A stretch of DNA of 64,000 nt. Source: Saccharina japonica. Its lineage: Eukaryota > Sar > Phaeophyceae > Laminariales > Laminariaceae. Below, one piece after another: positions 1 through 13,101 of the stretch (within the stretch, counting starts at the first letter, position 1; every line of letters starts with the position of its first letter). A program made the position numbers and the translations under genes. Below the pieces are notes generated by a model. The model was not told the DNA's origin and did no database searches. It saw nothing but the letters and a program-made list of their open reading frames with translations. The stretch is taken from positions 209,963 to 273,962 of the forward strand of contig MEHQ01002486.1 in NCBI GenBank assembly GCA_008828725.1. Reading direction: 5' to 3'.

Positions 1-2465
1 TTTCCCCCTTGTACACCCCTTCTACCCACCGGCTCGTGCCTTCCTTTACAGTATGCGGGTCAGGATATTTTGATTATGTAGAAGGTTTGAGTCGTGTCCG
101 GTAGACTAACGAGCAGGGCGACTGTTGCTTGTACTCGTCGCACGAAGCTATAACCCTGATGGTGGTTTGTGCAGTCTCGGGAGCATGCAGTGTGCGGGTC
201 TGGTTGTAGTGGTTTCGCTGACAATCGACGTGACGCTTTTCCAAGTAGTAGTACCAGGTAATACGATATACTCGAAGAGGCGCAGTTGCGAACCTAACCA
301 ATATTAACGCACTTGTGTGATGGGGCATCTGTTGTTGTTATTCAGTTTCCCAACCACTGGCTCCACGCTACGTAGCCTCTTCAAGTCCCTCGGCTTTTTG
401 CGTCGCAGCGTGCACTATCTTCTCTTTATTTGTGTCTTTCCCTTCCAGCTTCCGTCTTGTGGATTTCGTTTTATTTCGGCACCTTAACGCCACGGTTAGC
501 TTACATGGCTTTCGTCTTCATCGTAACCCGCTTGCTGTTGGCATATCGAAGCTTTTTCTTCTCATATGGCGTGCTTGCCTCACGCGTGAGGCGTTGAAGC
601 CTCATTATGAGGTGAGCAAGATATGTGTCCTCACTTATTTGTTTCGAATAGCCGTACCTTCGACCCCCTTTCCGATTTCTGGGATGATATGATCATTTGA
701 TGGTCGTGGGATCTGCATGTACGACTATTCAGGGTGGGCTAATGTGATGATATCACGTAGCTATGAGGAGGTGCAATACCTGGTACGTAGTATTACGAGT
801 ATAGATAGACAAATAAATGCGTACGAACGTGTATGCGATCAACTGACGTGCTAGATACGGAAACGTCTCCGTAGATCGTACATGTATGAAGATACATGGA
901 TAGTGGGATCAGCCTGGTATTTGGCTCAGCCCTACCTTCGTACTCCGTTCTTGTGCCCTGTCGAGCTCTACCATGAGATAAGCAACAAGAAGAACTTTGC
1001 CATTCATAGGGAGAAGCGTGCCCTGGCCAGCATGGACATTCCTGTGTCCTGTGATGAGGGTCTTACCTTCACACTTGGGGAGTGCGCAGCAAGGGTGCAA
1101 ATCAAAGAAAAACCACCTATGGTTTTCAATATTGTGGATGATTTACCGCATCAAAACCGGTTAAACCGGTTTTCGGTTAACCGGTTAAAACCGGCTGAAA
1201 AAAAACGGTTAAACCGGTTTTTTGTTTTTGAGAATAACGCCTCCTATCCGGTTTTCGGTTTTTCGAATATGCCATCCGGTGCCCATCTCTACCCTCGACC
1301 TACGCGCGACACCGCGCCGGCAAGCTCCGCTCCGAGCCCGCCCGGCGCCCGACATATATAGACCGTGGCGGCGCGCCGCCGCTGCTGCTATTGCTGCTAC
1401 TGCTGCTACCGCAGTGTGGTGAAATTGAAATGATACACGACGATCTGTCATCCTGTCGCGCTCTACAAGAGTAACTCGTACTCGTACGAGTAGTTCTTTC
1501 TGAACGGCGCATCCTCCACGACACCAAGCCGGCGAGAGCGTACCGTAGCGGGCCGCCAGCAGTCCGCCGGCGCCCCGTTAGCAAACTTCAGCACCGCTCG
1601 TCCGTATCATACTCTAGCTACACCTCTCGAGCCTCTGTGCTCCCACCGGTTGTTGTATTGTGTAGAGCAAGCAGCAAGGTTGGGGCCTATGGGAGACATC
1701 TCCCATAATTTGGGGCGTTCTGCGTCGGTAGAATGCTCGGTGCGTGTAGGCCAATAAAACTGAGAGAAAAAAGTCACCGTAACTTTTGATCAAGACAATA
1801 CTTCTCTAAAGTATTTTTTTGCCGTTTTTTCAAAAAATTACCTCAAATCCTCCCTTCGGGAGAATTTTTAAAGAAGTAAAAGTTAAAAAAAAAACGCAAA
1901 CACTCCATTAATAGTCACCATCGCTGTGTCAAAGCCTTACGCATTGCCCTCCAATGGCCGTTTCGTCACCTGCAACTTTAACATACTATCTGTCGTACAG
2001 TCGTAGCGTGGTTTTTGCCTCGTTTTGACAGAGCAGTACTCATCGTGCATACTTGGCCTTTCTGCGCTCTGCGGCGATAGTTGTGTTGCGCTTACCAGCG
2101 CGTCGTGTTTGCGTGCATACTCGTATCACCCCGTACACAACTCTTAGGGGGAAATATAACCCCCATTTGGAGACTGATATTAACATCGAAATGTTCTTAT
2201 ATATACGGCCAGATTGGTAAGTATTAAGTGGAAGCTTTGAGATTGTCTGAGCTTCATAACGTTAACAACGCTAAATGCTTACGTAGTCCAAATACAAAAA
2301 TACCGAATACGGAACTCATTCCCAGTACGAAGATCGCACTATTAATACCGTACTTGGTGGGTGTTCGACTGCTGTTGGGATGTAGATAGTACTTGCTAAA
2401 TCGTGTTCGCCCCCGTCCCATGCCATACCATGCCATACCATGCCCATGCCTGCCGCCAACCCCAG
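1..2465. other. No confident gene; left flank of CSN5
   Basis: I recognise no conserved protein here. An open frame at 882-1361 (+, 159 codons) has no family I recognise, and its second half runs through AACCGGTT-type repeats at 1150-1230, so it is probably a decayed repeat. A GC-rich stretch at 1280-1420 carries CTG/TGC runs. The missing first exon of CSN5 could be here or left of the window. A TACCTGGTA motif lies at 777-785 and a TACCAGGTA at 252-260. Confidence 0.5.
1145..1235. repeat. AACCGGTT palindromic repeat
   Basis: Repeated AACCGGTT/GGTTAAACC units form a self-complementary stretch about 90 bases long. Function unknown; it sits in the presumed upstream region of CSN5. Confidence 0.6.
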
Positions 2466-5400
2466 CCCGAAGTACTTCAAGAAGGTCAAGATTTCGCCGT
2501 CAGCAGCCATGAAGATGGTAAGCCAGACTCGAATCCATGCTTGACCCTTCACGCGCCGGTACAACCCCCCGAATACAATGCCCTTCTACCTCTCAACACT
2601 CCCTATAGCTACGAGTGCAACACTCGCGAGTTCAACATGTAGTGGATACACGTTCACGTTTTCCATCCCATACTTTCTGTAAAGGAGACCCCAATCAAGG
2701 AATTCGGAAATATATCGAAAACGAAATGCAAATGGAAATGGAGTGCATTGGAAATTGCATGGCTATAATAATTTGCATGGCAATGGAAAATGGAAATGGG
2801 AAAATGGGGAGTAGGCGTTCTACGAGTAGGCATGCGGATCTGGCGGCAAAAATCTTGTTTCTGGTCTCTCTGTTACTATTCCTCTATTGATACCGGTATA
2901 TACTATCAAGGGTGTCTTCAGCAGGGTGTATTTATACTTTGTGACACCCCGACATCAAACCTAGTTTTTTTCACCATACTCGGGTAAGATGCTCGGGTAC
3001 CCCCCTGAGTATACGCTGAACAAAGTACAGGTATTCCATACCCTACTACCACCCACTCCTACGAGGCATTTGGTATTTGTACTCACCGCTGTAGCGTGCC
3101 GATGCTGCCATATACCCACCCTCGCAACAGCCCCCACCAAACCGAAATTCCCGTGGAATGGTTGTCCAGCTGGCGGTGTCCCTTCTGTGTTGCGGCGTCA
3201 GCCCACAAGCAATGTCTAGCGCTAGCGTTGCAGTGTCCTCGGTCCTCGGCGGCAGCCTCCTGGCGAACGAAAGCAGCCACGTCTGTTCGATGCGCACCAG
3301 CCACGTTTCTACTTAATAAATACCTGGTACGTACGTTACTAGTATTAGGCACGATTTTACAGTATACAATGCCCCCTTCGCCCCTAATTTGAGTAGAGCT
3401 CACCGGTTATTCGACACTAGGTATGATTGACGCCCACTGCTGTGTACGAGACAGAGGGACTATTCATACTGATAACCAATGGTTGATTTGGTCCTAATGG
3501 TCGGTTGTGTTAGGGTTAGGGTCAGGAGTCAGGGTACATGCGTATCGTACACACACAGCAATGGCCCTCAACCGTAGTGTCGAAATTCCTGGTAAGGCAC
3601 TCTGCCTAATTTTCTCGTTTCGGCGGCTATACACTATTCGCCTGTTCACTACCTAGTATGCACCAGGTACCGTAAAAGTTATCCCGCACTATTTTTGAGT
3701 AGTTTTTACTCACAAACGTGGATGCGGTTGTTTGTCGAGAATGGCCACTACCACCAGTAGTAGCCTACACCACTACACCAGTAGCCTACCCTGCATCTTT
3801 AGTCTGTTGCCCCGAGATCGCCCTTGTGTTAGTTGCTTCGTCTCCGTGAAACGTTCCCCTCGCCAACATCGAGGGATAAGTCTTGGGAGAGTCGCCTTCC
3901 TACACCAAAATGGCAACCTTTTTTTTAGGTACAATCAGTGGCCTCCTTATCCAGAAGACTCCAAGCACCGTGGTCACAGCGGACTTGCAGCAGGAGCTAC
4001 CGTTTTTCTTGGATATGTCTTGGAGCACTCTGCAACGACCGTGTTTTGTGGCCTGATGAAGCAGTGAGGGGCGGTACTTCTTTAACCCATTCATAACTGA
4101 AAAAACTTACCCCACTCTATTTCCGAGTAATTTGTCCCCAAATGATCAGTTCTTAAGGGGTTAAGGCCTCCTTTCCTACTGAGAACTCCATATCGGGTGC
4201 ACCTACCTACGCCTAAGCACGACGGGTGCGGCGGTCGTGGTGCCCCTATTCTCATTCCTATTGTTACCTTGCTGCTGGTGCTCTTACGCTTGTCCGCAGC
4301 TTATGCACGCCAACTCCGGGGTGGAGAAGGGCATGGCTCAGGGGGGGAAGCCTGTGGAGATCATGGGCATGATGCTGGGGAGGCCGGACACTGAAACGCC
4401 CAACGCCCTCATCGTCACTGACGTAAGAGCATGCACCTTTTTTTGTTTGCGATTATTTCCACCCTTTTGGGGAGGGGGGGGTGTACTCGTGTCGTGCACG
4501 GCCGTAGTCGTATGACCATAGACCCTCGCATCCCTACAATGCCGGGACGGAGCACGTTAGGTTTTCACCAACCAGGCAGACATTGCTTGCACCAAGCGCG
4601 AAGCGCCGTGAGGTATTGGGCGAGTCGCATGGAGGGTGAGCTGCATCCTGCTAAGAACCGCCTATGAGGCCGTGTCTTAACTTAATTCGATAGCTTGGAA
4701 TGGCTGGAACGGAACGAGACTATTCGCGTTCGTTCGTTCCATTCCATGCTGTTTTTGCGGTTTGTGTCCGATCGAAATTTTAGGCACGCGATCCTGGAAC
4801 AGGCCGCAACAGAAAGTAACCCATGAAATTTGCCTCGGGACTGTGCAGCTGGACTCTAGGACAGGGGTACCGTCACGTAGGCAGCGAGTGCTCCTGGTAC
4901 AGAGGATAGCTTCACACGCAAATAGAGCGCCTGGCATGCCTCAGACCAAGCAGTGCTAGCCGTCCAAGTGGCACCCTCGGGACAAATCTAGAAGTTATGA
5001 TATCGCCGTCGCGGCTCGACGAGGTATCCTGGTGCTTCTGTGAACATCGGTCCAGCGTTTTTGCTAGATATCTATCGCCACAGTCTCGTTCGCCACCCGA
5101 ATTTTCCCCTCGTGAACCTCCTGTACAGGCCATGGCCGTATCGCGTGGCTCCTACCGCAGGCGAGACCTGTGGCGTCTGCACGTGCTCCATCGCGTGCTC
5201 CCATGTCATCTCATTTTGCCTCATGCCCTCGTGGGCCTCCCAGCAAATGTCGCAACCAGTTGCAACATTCCAGCACCAATCAACTGCCGTAAATCTCGTT
5301 CCAAGTGGGCCGTTCGGTTCTGCTGAACAAGGATTACTGTTTTGACACATACGCTTCCTCTTTACAAATTTACGGACAGCTTGGAACGCTTGGAATCTGT

Positions 5401-8400
5401 TCGGTGTTTTTTCTTCTCAATATCCAATCAGCACCACTTTTTCAGGCAAATAATTTTACGTTCGTTCCGTTCCAATGCCCGCGAAGTGAAGTTAAGACAC
5501 GCCCTGAGGCGGACTTGCATCTGGACGACAGCCTCCAATGAATTGATCCACCCTTTCGGGGGGGGGCAAGTATAGCAACATAGCAATATAACAACATAGC
5601 AACCCATCCGCTGTCAGGCACGGTCTTATCAAACGGTCTAGTGGGAGTGCACGGCAGTACAACTACAGTAGTACTATGCCGCTCGGGGGCCAGGTATAAG
5701 CAATAGGCAACCAAACCGGTGTCAGATACGGTGCAATCAGCTTGTCAACTATTAAGTGGGAGCGCGCAGCAGGGTGACTGCTGTAGTATCATGCCGCGCG
5801 CATGCCGAGATGCTCCTTGCATTGCCGCTCGGGCGCATCCCCTACTATTGATCCCACAGCAGCAACCCGAGTTGCTTGGCGGGACTGATGCCACAATCGT
5901 CACTTGTTTTGGGCACTGTTTCTCCTTTGAGGCATACCTTGATGTCTCACCAAAGGGCTTGTTTGGAGCCAACTCTGAGTTAGGGTTAGGGTTGGGGTTT
6001 GTCACCCCTTCACAACCTGACCCGCGTTTTGGGGACGAAAGTGCTTGCCATCAGAGTTTGGGTCGTTTTTGCAGCGGTAGATGAGTTTGCTTCAGGTTTT
6101 GTTCTAGCTTGTGCCACAGGAAGGTGGTAGTTCCCAGACGAGGTTTATCGAGTCCGTTCCTCTCCGGCCCGGGTTGTGCTACAAATTATAACATGTACAT
6201 ATATGCCGTATGATATAGTGTACAGTAGTGGTCCCTCTATAGTGCCGGTATAGTGCCGGTATGCGCCAGCCAACACTACCGGCACTATAGCGGGCAGCCG
6301 GTACTACTCTACTGGTCAAACCCATCTGTGATAAGCCATTTCACAGGCACTATAGCGGGCAGCCGGCACTACTCGACCGGCACTACAAAGGGACCACTAC
6401 TGTATCGGGATCTGGCGGTGGTGTTCTTGCGGGCGATCGGCTTAAAAACCTTTTCTCTTCAGTTAGTTACATTTACATGGGCGACTGCTGCTACGCTTTT
6501 TTCAGAATATATACCGGGTATGTACGTATGTACATATAGTTCGGTTGCTGCTAGCGACAGGGTTGCGCCCAAGCTCCCTCGAGTGTTTGCTAAACACAGG
6601 TGTCGGTTTAACCATGAATGCTGAGATTATACGGAGGCAAGAAGCGACCGAGGCAGTTTTCGGCCTATAGGCAAAAAAGAGTCTCCATATCGGGGTGCGC
6701 ACAGGCTTCCATTATTGAATTTGCTTGTATTTATAGTTGATTTGTATTCGTTGCTTTGCTGCCGTTGGTCTTCAGGTTTTTCCACTGCCGGTAGAAGGAG
6801 CGGAGACGAAAGTGCTGGCGGACGACCAAGAGGTGGCCAACTACATGATCGACCTCGGGGATTTGCTCGAAACGGTGAGCGGGCCCCTTATTTGGCTCGA
6901 TTGATTGGCCCTGGCCCTGCAAACGGGTTAGCATCAAAACCATACATTGCGGCCTGCTCATGTGTCCTTCCGCGATGCCCCGAGGCAGCAATCGTTCCTG
7001 CTCGCCCGAACATGCATCCGGTACGTATACACAGCACATCCAAATACAAGCATCCACGTGTACCGTCTTGTTGCGAGTTTGACACTCGCGGGCGACCTGA
7101 TGGGTGCTGCTCGCGCCAGTGGCATACACGTGGAACACTCCCTACAATGGTTGGTGTGCTTTGATGGATTACTAGCGTTTCCGCGCACGGTATATGCGTA
7201 CGTAGTAATCTCTAGGGGTGTTGGGCATGATCTATATACATGTATCCCAACCCACTGAACTGCACTACGTAGGCGAGGTAGATCATGATCTGCCCGGCCT
7301 GCGTAATGTTTGCGTATGCGTGTGTCCGCTGGTCACCCAAAAAACGTTTCCGATCAGCAACTTACCGTATCGTGTTGTGCCGCGGCAGACACGGAAGGAG
7401 CGATTCATGGGGTGGTACCACAGTCACCCCTTCGACGTCGAGGTGCACAGCCACTGCTTCCTCTCGTCTACGGACATCTCGACGCAGCTCTCCTGGCAAC
7501 GAGCGGAAGACCCTCATGGCAACCCCTGGCTAGCGATCGTGGTGCGTTTTTTTACCGCAACCACCCCCCATTGATGAATGTGTGTTGTCTTGACATGTAA
7601 ACCGTTTTATATACGCAGCGACAAACACACCCAGTGTCCGTACTGATTGTCCTTGAGAGATACCATTTTTTTGTGGTCACAGATCATTAGACAAGAGGGG
7701 AAAAAAACGAAATCATCGCAAGCGAATCCCCGTTGATGTGTTTCTCGTTGTTTGTCCTAATGTGCCGTTCATGCCGCCGACGCGTGCGAACTTGAAAAAA
7801 ATGGATGAACCCTTCAGGGCGGGAAACCCTATTTGCACACCAGATCAGCAAAAAATGGCCGTGCAAGCCCTTACTATATGCTGCTTTCACTGTCGATCAT
7901 TGTTTTGTTTTTAGAGGGGGTGAGATGTATCCCTTAACCTGCAAACCACAACCCTCCGCTAGACCTCCCCCCAACACACTGAAATCAAAGTATTGTGGTT
8001 ACACCTTGGGAGGCATTCTGATTGTGCAGAGGTATTTTTGAACACCTGGTTTGCAAATTCGGTATCACCCTTCGAGGCGGGTGTTGCTGACCAAGCGGGG
8101 ATTTTTTTCCCGTGCACGTTTGGATTACTACCCGTACATTACTTGCATGTGTTGTCCCTTTATCATACCGGTAGCTGTCTAGCCACCTGCAGAAGGTTCT
8201 CGAGCCCGCTTACGCTCTCCCCCGTTTCAACCATCGCAGCGTCAACGGCTTCTAGTGCACGTGTAGTGTAGGGAAGGGTAAAGTAGGGTAGGGTACTGTA
8301 GGGTGGGTTAGGCTGGGGTAGCGTACGGTAATGTAGGGTAGGGTAGGGTAGGGTAGTGTAGTGTAGGGTGGGGTAGCGTGCGGTAGTGTAGTGTAGGGTA

Positions 8401-11400
8401 GGGTAGGGTATTGGTATATGGGTGCGATCAAGCACACGCATCTACGCTTGCGGCTATCCTGGAGCCCGTTTGTCACACTTTCGGCGCCTCCTCCGACTGA
8501 ACTCCTTCTCCTTCGCCCGCCCGCCCCCCCCCGCTCTTTACCTTAAAGGTGGACCCCCTGCGATCTCTAGCCAAGTCTCGGCCGGAGTTTGGCGCGTTTC
8601 GGGTGTACCCCCCGGAGTTCAGCGCCCCCCTGAATGAGACGCCCGACGGAAAGATCGTGACCGACGACACCCAGAGGGTAGAACTGTGGGGGTCGTGCTG
8701 GAATCGGTGAGGCTGCATGATAAACGCCTTTTAGACGTATAACGCCTCTTAGACGATAGCGCCTTGTAGACGCATGCTACAATAGGGAGTGCCCCATTTT
8801 TTTCCGAGGCTTGTCACTTGATTGTACTATAGGAGCTGCATTCATCTACCCTGTTGTCGCCCCGGCGGTCTATTTCAGGGGACCATGAGTAAATAGGACC
8901 TGTGGTACACACAAAGACCTATATACTACCCTATTTTTACGAACAATATTTTGTCCTATTTACTAGTGTTTACTATGGTCCCCCGTAATAGCAGTTAACC
9001 TCGAAGACAGCTAAGGTTGATGTCGAGGGTTCGAATCTCCGTATGGAGACTTTTCTTCTAAAATTACACCAAGTACTGTCGAGAGCGCCTATTTTAGCGT
9101 GGGTAGGCACAATTCGACGCGAGTCGACGAGGGAAGAAAGGGCTAAAACCTTCTCGCGATAAAAATGCTAGGCACGTACCGTAGTGGGGAGGGGAGAGAG
9201 GAGCCTACTTTTGTGACCCCGGATCTGAGTTACGACTAGGGAGGAGAGAGAAAGGAAGTGCGAAGATAATAAATGGGATGGGAGGAAAAAACTAGACTAA
9301 ACACGACTTTTGATCAAAACTGATCGTTGCTACTCGTACGGTATTAGGGGTTGCAATTATTGGGCGATATATATTACGTCGCTCACGTACAAAAAAATCC
9401 GCTTGCTGAGCTTGTCCTAAATATTTGGGGCTGCTAGGGACGCAGCCTTTGGTCGTAGCCGCACCAATGTCTGATACGTCTGATTGTACTGGTCGGTGTG
9501 ATTGGTGAGACTGCAAATTCATCTACGGAATTTGCGGCGGATTTATGTACCCCCGGATAGGTTGCATACAAATGTATGTGTGGACTAGTTTTAATAGGGG
9601 ATGACAGGCCGCCTTGCTCTCACATGTCTTAACTTAGGTTAGGTTAGCCATACTTTTTAAGGATAATGTAATAATAGGGGATGACAGGCCGCCTTGCTCT
9701 CACATGTCTTAACTTAGGTTAGGTTAACTATACTTTTAAGGATAATGTAATTAATATTGGTCTTCTTTTTCCACCGCCTCATGGCACCTTGGGGCTCCAC
9801 CCACCGCTCTGCGTGAGCAAGGCAATGTGCCGAGCACCCGTGCACCTGGATGATCCAACACTAGGGTTGCCGTGTGAAAATGTCGCCTGAAGAGATTGGT
9901 GTGCGTCTCGGGGGGGGAAGAAGACGCTCGCTTTTATTTTTTGTTGAGTGAATTGCCCCACCCAGCACAAAGGGTGGATCGGGCCAAGTTCCCCCCCTCT
10001 GCATCTCCAGGTTTCCCTTGTTTCAGTTTGTTGCCGCTTCCGTGTTGTGAGTTGATTGGGCCGCATGCTGCGATCTGCCGTGGCGATGTTAAATTTGCAG
10101 GTACTACTCTATGGAGATCGAGTACTTCATGAGCTCCCTGGCGTCTGACGTAATGGGCATCCTCACGGAGAACTTTTTGTGGATGCGCACTCTCGGCTCA
10201 ACACCCATTCTGGAGACCGAGGTAAATAAACATTACAATATTACCGCTGTTTTTGCGGAACCCATCGAACTTTTTCAATAAAACCTGTCACCCATGACAA
10301 CAGTTCCGTGCAGAGATTTACACCGCGGCAGCATTTAACCAGGACTTCCCCAGCGTGGGGGAGAGAGACACTCGGCATCCCTTTTTTGGTTGGCTACGTT
10401 ATGCCCCCTTGAAGCAAAGCCCCTAAAGCCACAATAACGCCCTTAGACCTGAAAGCCCGAAGTGTGTTTTGCGGGCACCCCCTTGAACCGAAAATATTGT
10501 CATCAAACTAGAGGTTTTTGTGCCACACTGTTGTCGTGTTATCACCCTTATAGGCCCCAGAGATATGGCATTCGTAGCGACCAGCCAATTTACTGATTTT
10601 TGGTACACTCCCAACAACGATACTTTTATGATTTTTGGTACACTCCCACCATCTATGAGTGCAGTGGTGTACCTATTTTTAAGACCGCCCCGTGACAAAC
10701 CGACTCACCTGGTATGTATTATATCTTACTATGGCCTTAAACCGGATGGTCTTACAATGGCATCACCACTGCTGTAGTATGAGCGCGCAGCAATATGAGC
10801 ACCGTTTAGGGGTGGTTGTTATCGGAGTTTGTTTTCTTTACCATTTGTGAAATAACTTCCAATTTTGTGAAATTTAACTTGCCCTCTGTTCAATTTCACA
10901 CATTTGGAAATTATTTCACAAATATGCAACCTTTTCCCCAATTTATGGGGGGGGAAAAACTCTCTGATAACAACGGCCCTAACACGTGATACTATTATTA
11001 ATAGTAATGATAACACACCCCCTCCAACGAGTTTCGAAGCTGACTATTTCGAGAACGGGGGGGAGAGTGCAAAAAAACTCCGCGTCTGTCTATGAAAACA
11101 CCCCCGTCGAAATGTCCAGTCTTTCCCAAGCCATCGTTTTGGTTGCGTGTACTCCCCTTTGCTTTGGACAGAATCGGCTGGAAAAAGGAAAAAAAACGTT
11201 CTAGGGGGTGTGTTATATTGTCGTGTGTTTATCATATCACTTGATTACAGTATACGGTAGGACCAGGTTGCGCTCGTTTGGTATATACGACTTGAACGAC
11301 TTCCATGCATTTGTATTTCGGACACTTTTTTTTCGTTTTCATCCCCCAACGAAGCCGTGACCGACCGTTGTTGCTGTACAGTAAGTAGTACGTGGTAAAG

Positions 11401-13101
11401 CATTTTGGAATTGAGAACTCCAGGCTTAGATTTTGCTTAATTTAATAATTTCCAGCTACTGACTGCATTTGTGTTCGGCGAGGAATTCCACTCTAAATCC
11501 TATACAACAGCATTTCAGAACCTATGCTCAAGGTTGACATCACAATAAGCCCCGAGCCTTAAGCCACAATATGATAGCAGATTATTATCTTCTGTCGCGT
11601 ACTGCATTCGTCATTCCATGTCGTGATTTTTTGTTTTCCCGTATAGTCTCAAAAGGGTTTTCTAAAAGCAACGCGGTTTTCGGGAACGATGTATTCATAG
11701 TATTAACACAGCAGTACTTGTCGTTGATGCCCACAGATGCACGTTTTCCATCCCTACCATTCACAATAACCGCGGATATATGATATTCTCCTGTCGTGTT
11801 TAGTGGAAGCAAACGCCGGTTTTTGGAGACCGATCTCCATCTCCACAAGCACACGTTTTCCTCATTTTACGTACAACAACTTCAGGGTGTATTTACTACC
11901 ATATCTGGTATTTTTTCGTATTGTAAATAACTTTTTATCGGCTCCAGATGACGCGTTACACCCATGGTGTTACTTCTTCATTGTTTTTGTTGTTGTTGTT
12001 GTCTGCTGTCTCTCAACCTACACGATATTGTCGCTTTCGGTGCGCTACTTTGCTGCTGTAGAACCGGGAACGATTTTCCGAGCGCATTGGAAATGTGGCG
12101 GACAAGGTTGAGCACTGCGACCTTCACATGAGCCACGGCGCGGGAGGAAATGTGAGCGGCTACCTCATGGCGGACACGTCCAGCACCAAACCAAGGGAGG
12201 AGTCCGCGCTTTCCAAGACAACCCACGGCAGGTGACATTCAAGAATATGGCATACCATGTTAATGTTTCTCACTGACCCCTTCTCCCTCTTCCCTGCGCT
12301 GCGTGGAAGTCTATTGTAAATTGGCGTTTTCTGTCGACGATAACAATCACCCTCGTGGCCCCCTCTACAGCATGATAGGGTTGGAAAGATGCATGGAATT
12401 GTGGACGTCTTGTTCATTGTCCGCGCTGCCGCTTGTAGAGTGCCACGTGCCACGGCATGCGAAGCCCCCTTTCGCGGTGGATATGATGCCCAACTTGTCG
12501 CTACAGCGTCGACGACCCGAGAGCTGACAGCGAGCGAGAGCACAGCCTTCATGTTATAACCATTATCTTGCGAGAATCGAGCACTGCGTGCATGCGAGAA
12601 GGAAGGCATAAGACTACTAATTCGCATTCACAGGTGCTGTGCACGCAAGTGCTGCGACCCTGTAGTGATGGTCCTGTTTCCCCGTTTTGGCGATTAATGT
12701 CCGTGTGTCAGAAATTTGCGAGTGTCGGCAGGTGCCGCAGCGGTGCTTGCTGAATGGAAAAATAAACCTCGTGATACTTCCCATCCTTTGCTGACCTTGT
12801 CTAGCTCATTGTTGTTATTATACAAGCAGAGTTTCTTCGTGGTGGTGGTCTTGTTCCTCGCATAGCTTGCTCTCCCATGCTGTTGTCGCATCCATCTACT
12901 ACTACTCTACGCACCGTTTTTTTGAGTCGCAAAACTCACTCCCCACCGAATAACATATCCCTCCGACCGATTGCACACGGCACGCGATGCATTTATGACG
13001 ATGACACGGGCGGCGTCTCCTCCAGCTCCGAACTGGCGATCGAGCACTGCCAGGGCCAGATGACCCAGATCACCAAGAGCATCGTCTTCGGCCTGAAGTA
13101 G
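2466..13101 (+). CDS. CSN5: COP9 signalosome subunit 5 (JAMM/MPN+ deneddylase), eight exons, amino terminus uncertain
   Basis: CSN5 is the catalytic subunit of the COP9 signalosome, a zinc isopeptidase that removes NEDD8 from cullins. Exons: 2466-2517, 4300-4422, 6776-6874, 7389-7541, 8549-8706, 10101-10221, 12062-12231, 13026-13101 (stop TAG 13099-13101). Every junction is GT-AG and all reading phases match. Exon 1 reads PKYFKKVKIS, exon 2 LMHANSG and PVEIMGMMLG, exon 3 PLPVEGAETKV, exon 4 the zinc site (HSHP then SSTD), exon 5 VDPLRSLAKSRPEFGAFRVY, exon 6 YYSMEIEYF, exon 8 LAIEHCQGQMTQITK. The metal-site Glu, both His and the Asp are present, so it should be active. The loop between HSHP and Ser is about five residues longer than in the human protein. 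From 2466 the model gives about 316 residues. Exon 1 is either entered at the AG at 2464-2465 or starts at ATG 2440; the usual ~40 residue amino terminus was not found. Confidence 0.95.
3409..3585. mobile_element. MITE with TTCGACACTA termini
   Basis: Inverted ends begin TTCGACACTA and end TAGTGTCGAA, with further matching inside (TGCTGTGTAC versus ACACACAGCA). About 177 bases, in CSN5 intron 1. A left-end relative lies at 16357-16400. Confidence 0.6.
4468..4672 (-). mobile_element. Poly(C)-ended dispersed repeat, partial copy
   Basis: This copy, read on the minus strand, shares CATGCTCCGTCCCGGCATTG, TATGGTCATACGACTACGGC and the GCGCTTCGCGCTTGGTG core with copies near 18.7, 20.4, 29.8, 32.0 and 50.3 kb. 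The C-rich end appears here as a G run at 4470-4481. It lies immediately after the CSN5 exon 2 donor. Confidence 0.75.
6221..6404. mobile_element. MITE-C, complete copy (TACAGTAGTGGTCCC ends)
   Basis: Begins TACAGTAGTGGTCCCTCTAT and ends with the inverted GGGACCACTACTGTA. Inside are repeated TAGTGCCGGT blocks. The TA at each end fits a TA target duplication. In CSN5 intron 2. Confidence 0.8.
8262..8412 (+). repeat. GGGTA-type minisatellite
   Basis: Irregular array of GGGTA, GTGTA and GGGTGGGGTA units in CSN5 intron 4; strongly G/T on the plus strand. A purer GGGTA array lies at 36515-36563. Confidence 0.85.
8877..8988. mobile_element. MITE-A copy (GGGGGACCATAGTAAATAGG ends)
   Basis: Inverted ends GACCATGAGTAAATAGGACC and GTCCTATTTACTAG...ACTATGGTCCCCCGTA around a short core. 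It directly abuts and truncates the head of the SINE copy at 8994. Confidence 0.8.
8994..9292 (+). mobile_element. tRNA-derived SINE, copy 1 (head truncated)
   Basis: Contains the B-box GGTTCGAATCT near 9029, followed by the shared body (GAGAGCGCC, GTGGGTAGGCACAATTCGA, CGGATCTGAGTTACGACTAG). The A-box part is replaced by the MITE-A copy at 8877-8988. In CSN5 intron 5. Confidence 0.75.
9593..9750 (+). repeat. Direct duplication, about 78 bp x2
   Basis: Two near-identical copies of a segment containing GGATGACAGGCCGCCTTGCT and CTTAACTTAGGTTAGGTTA, in CSN5 intron 5. A few bases differ between copies. Confidence 0.9.
11009..11217. mobile_element. MITE with GATAACACACCCCCT ends, copy 1
   Basis: Begins GATAACACACCCCCT and ends AGGGGGTGTGTTAT; about 209 bases, in CSN5 intron 6. 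A second member with the same termini but little shared interior is at 53279-53474. Confidence 0.7.

Noticed and set aside
882..1361. Real gene of 159 codons upstream of CSN5
   Set aside because: No recognised family, second half is AACCGG repeat, no splice or codon pattern like the true exons.
8163..8441. Minus-strand open frame of TLPYTTLPYP-type repeats
   Set aside because: It is a translation of the GGGTA minisatellite within CSN5 intron 4; periodic and frame-independent.
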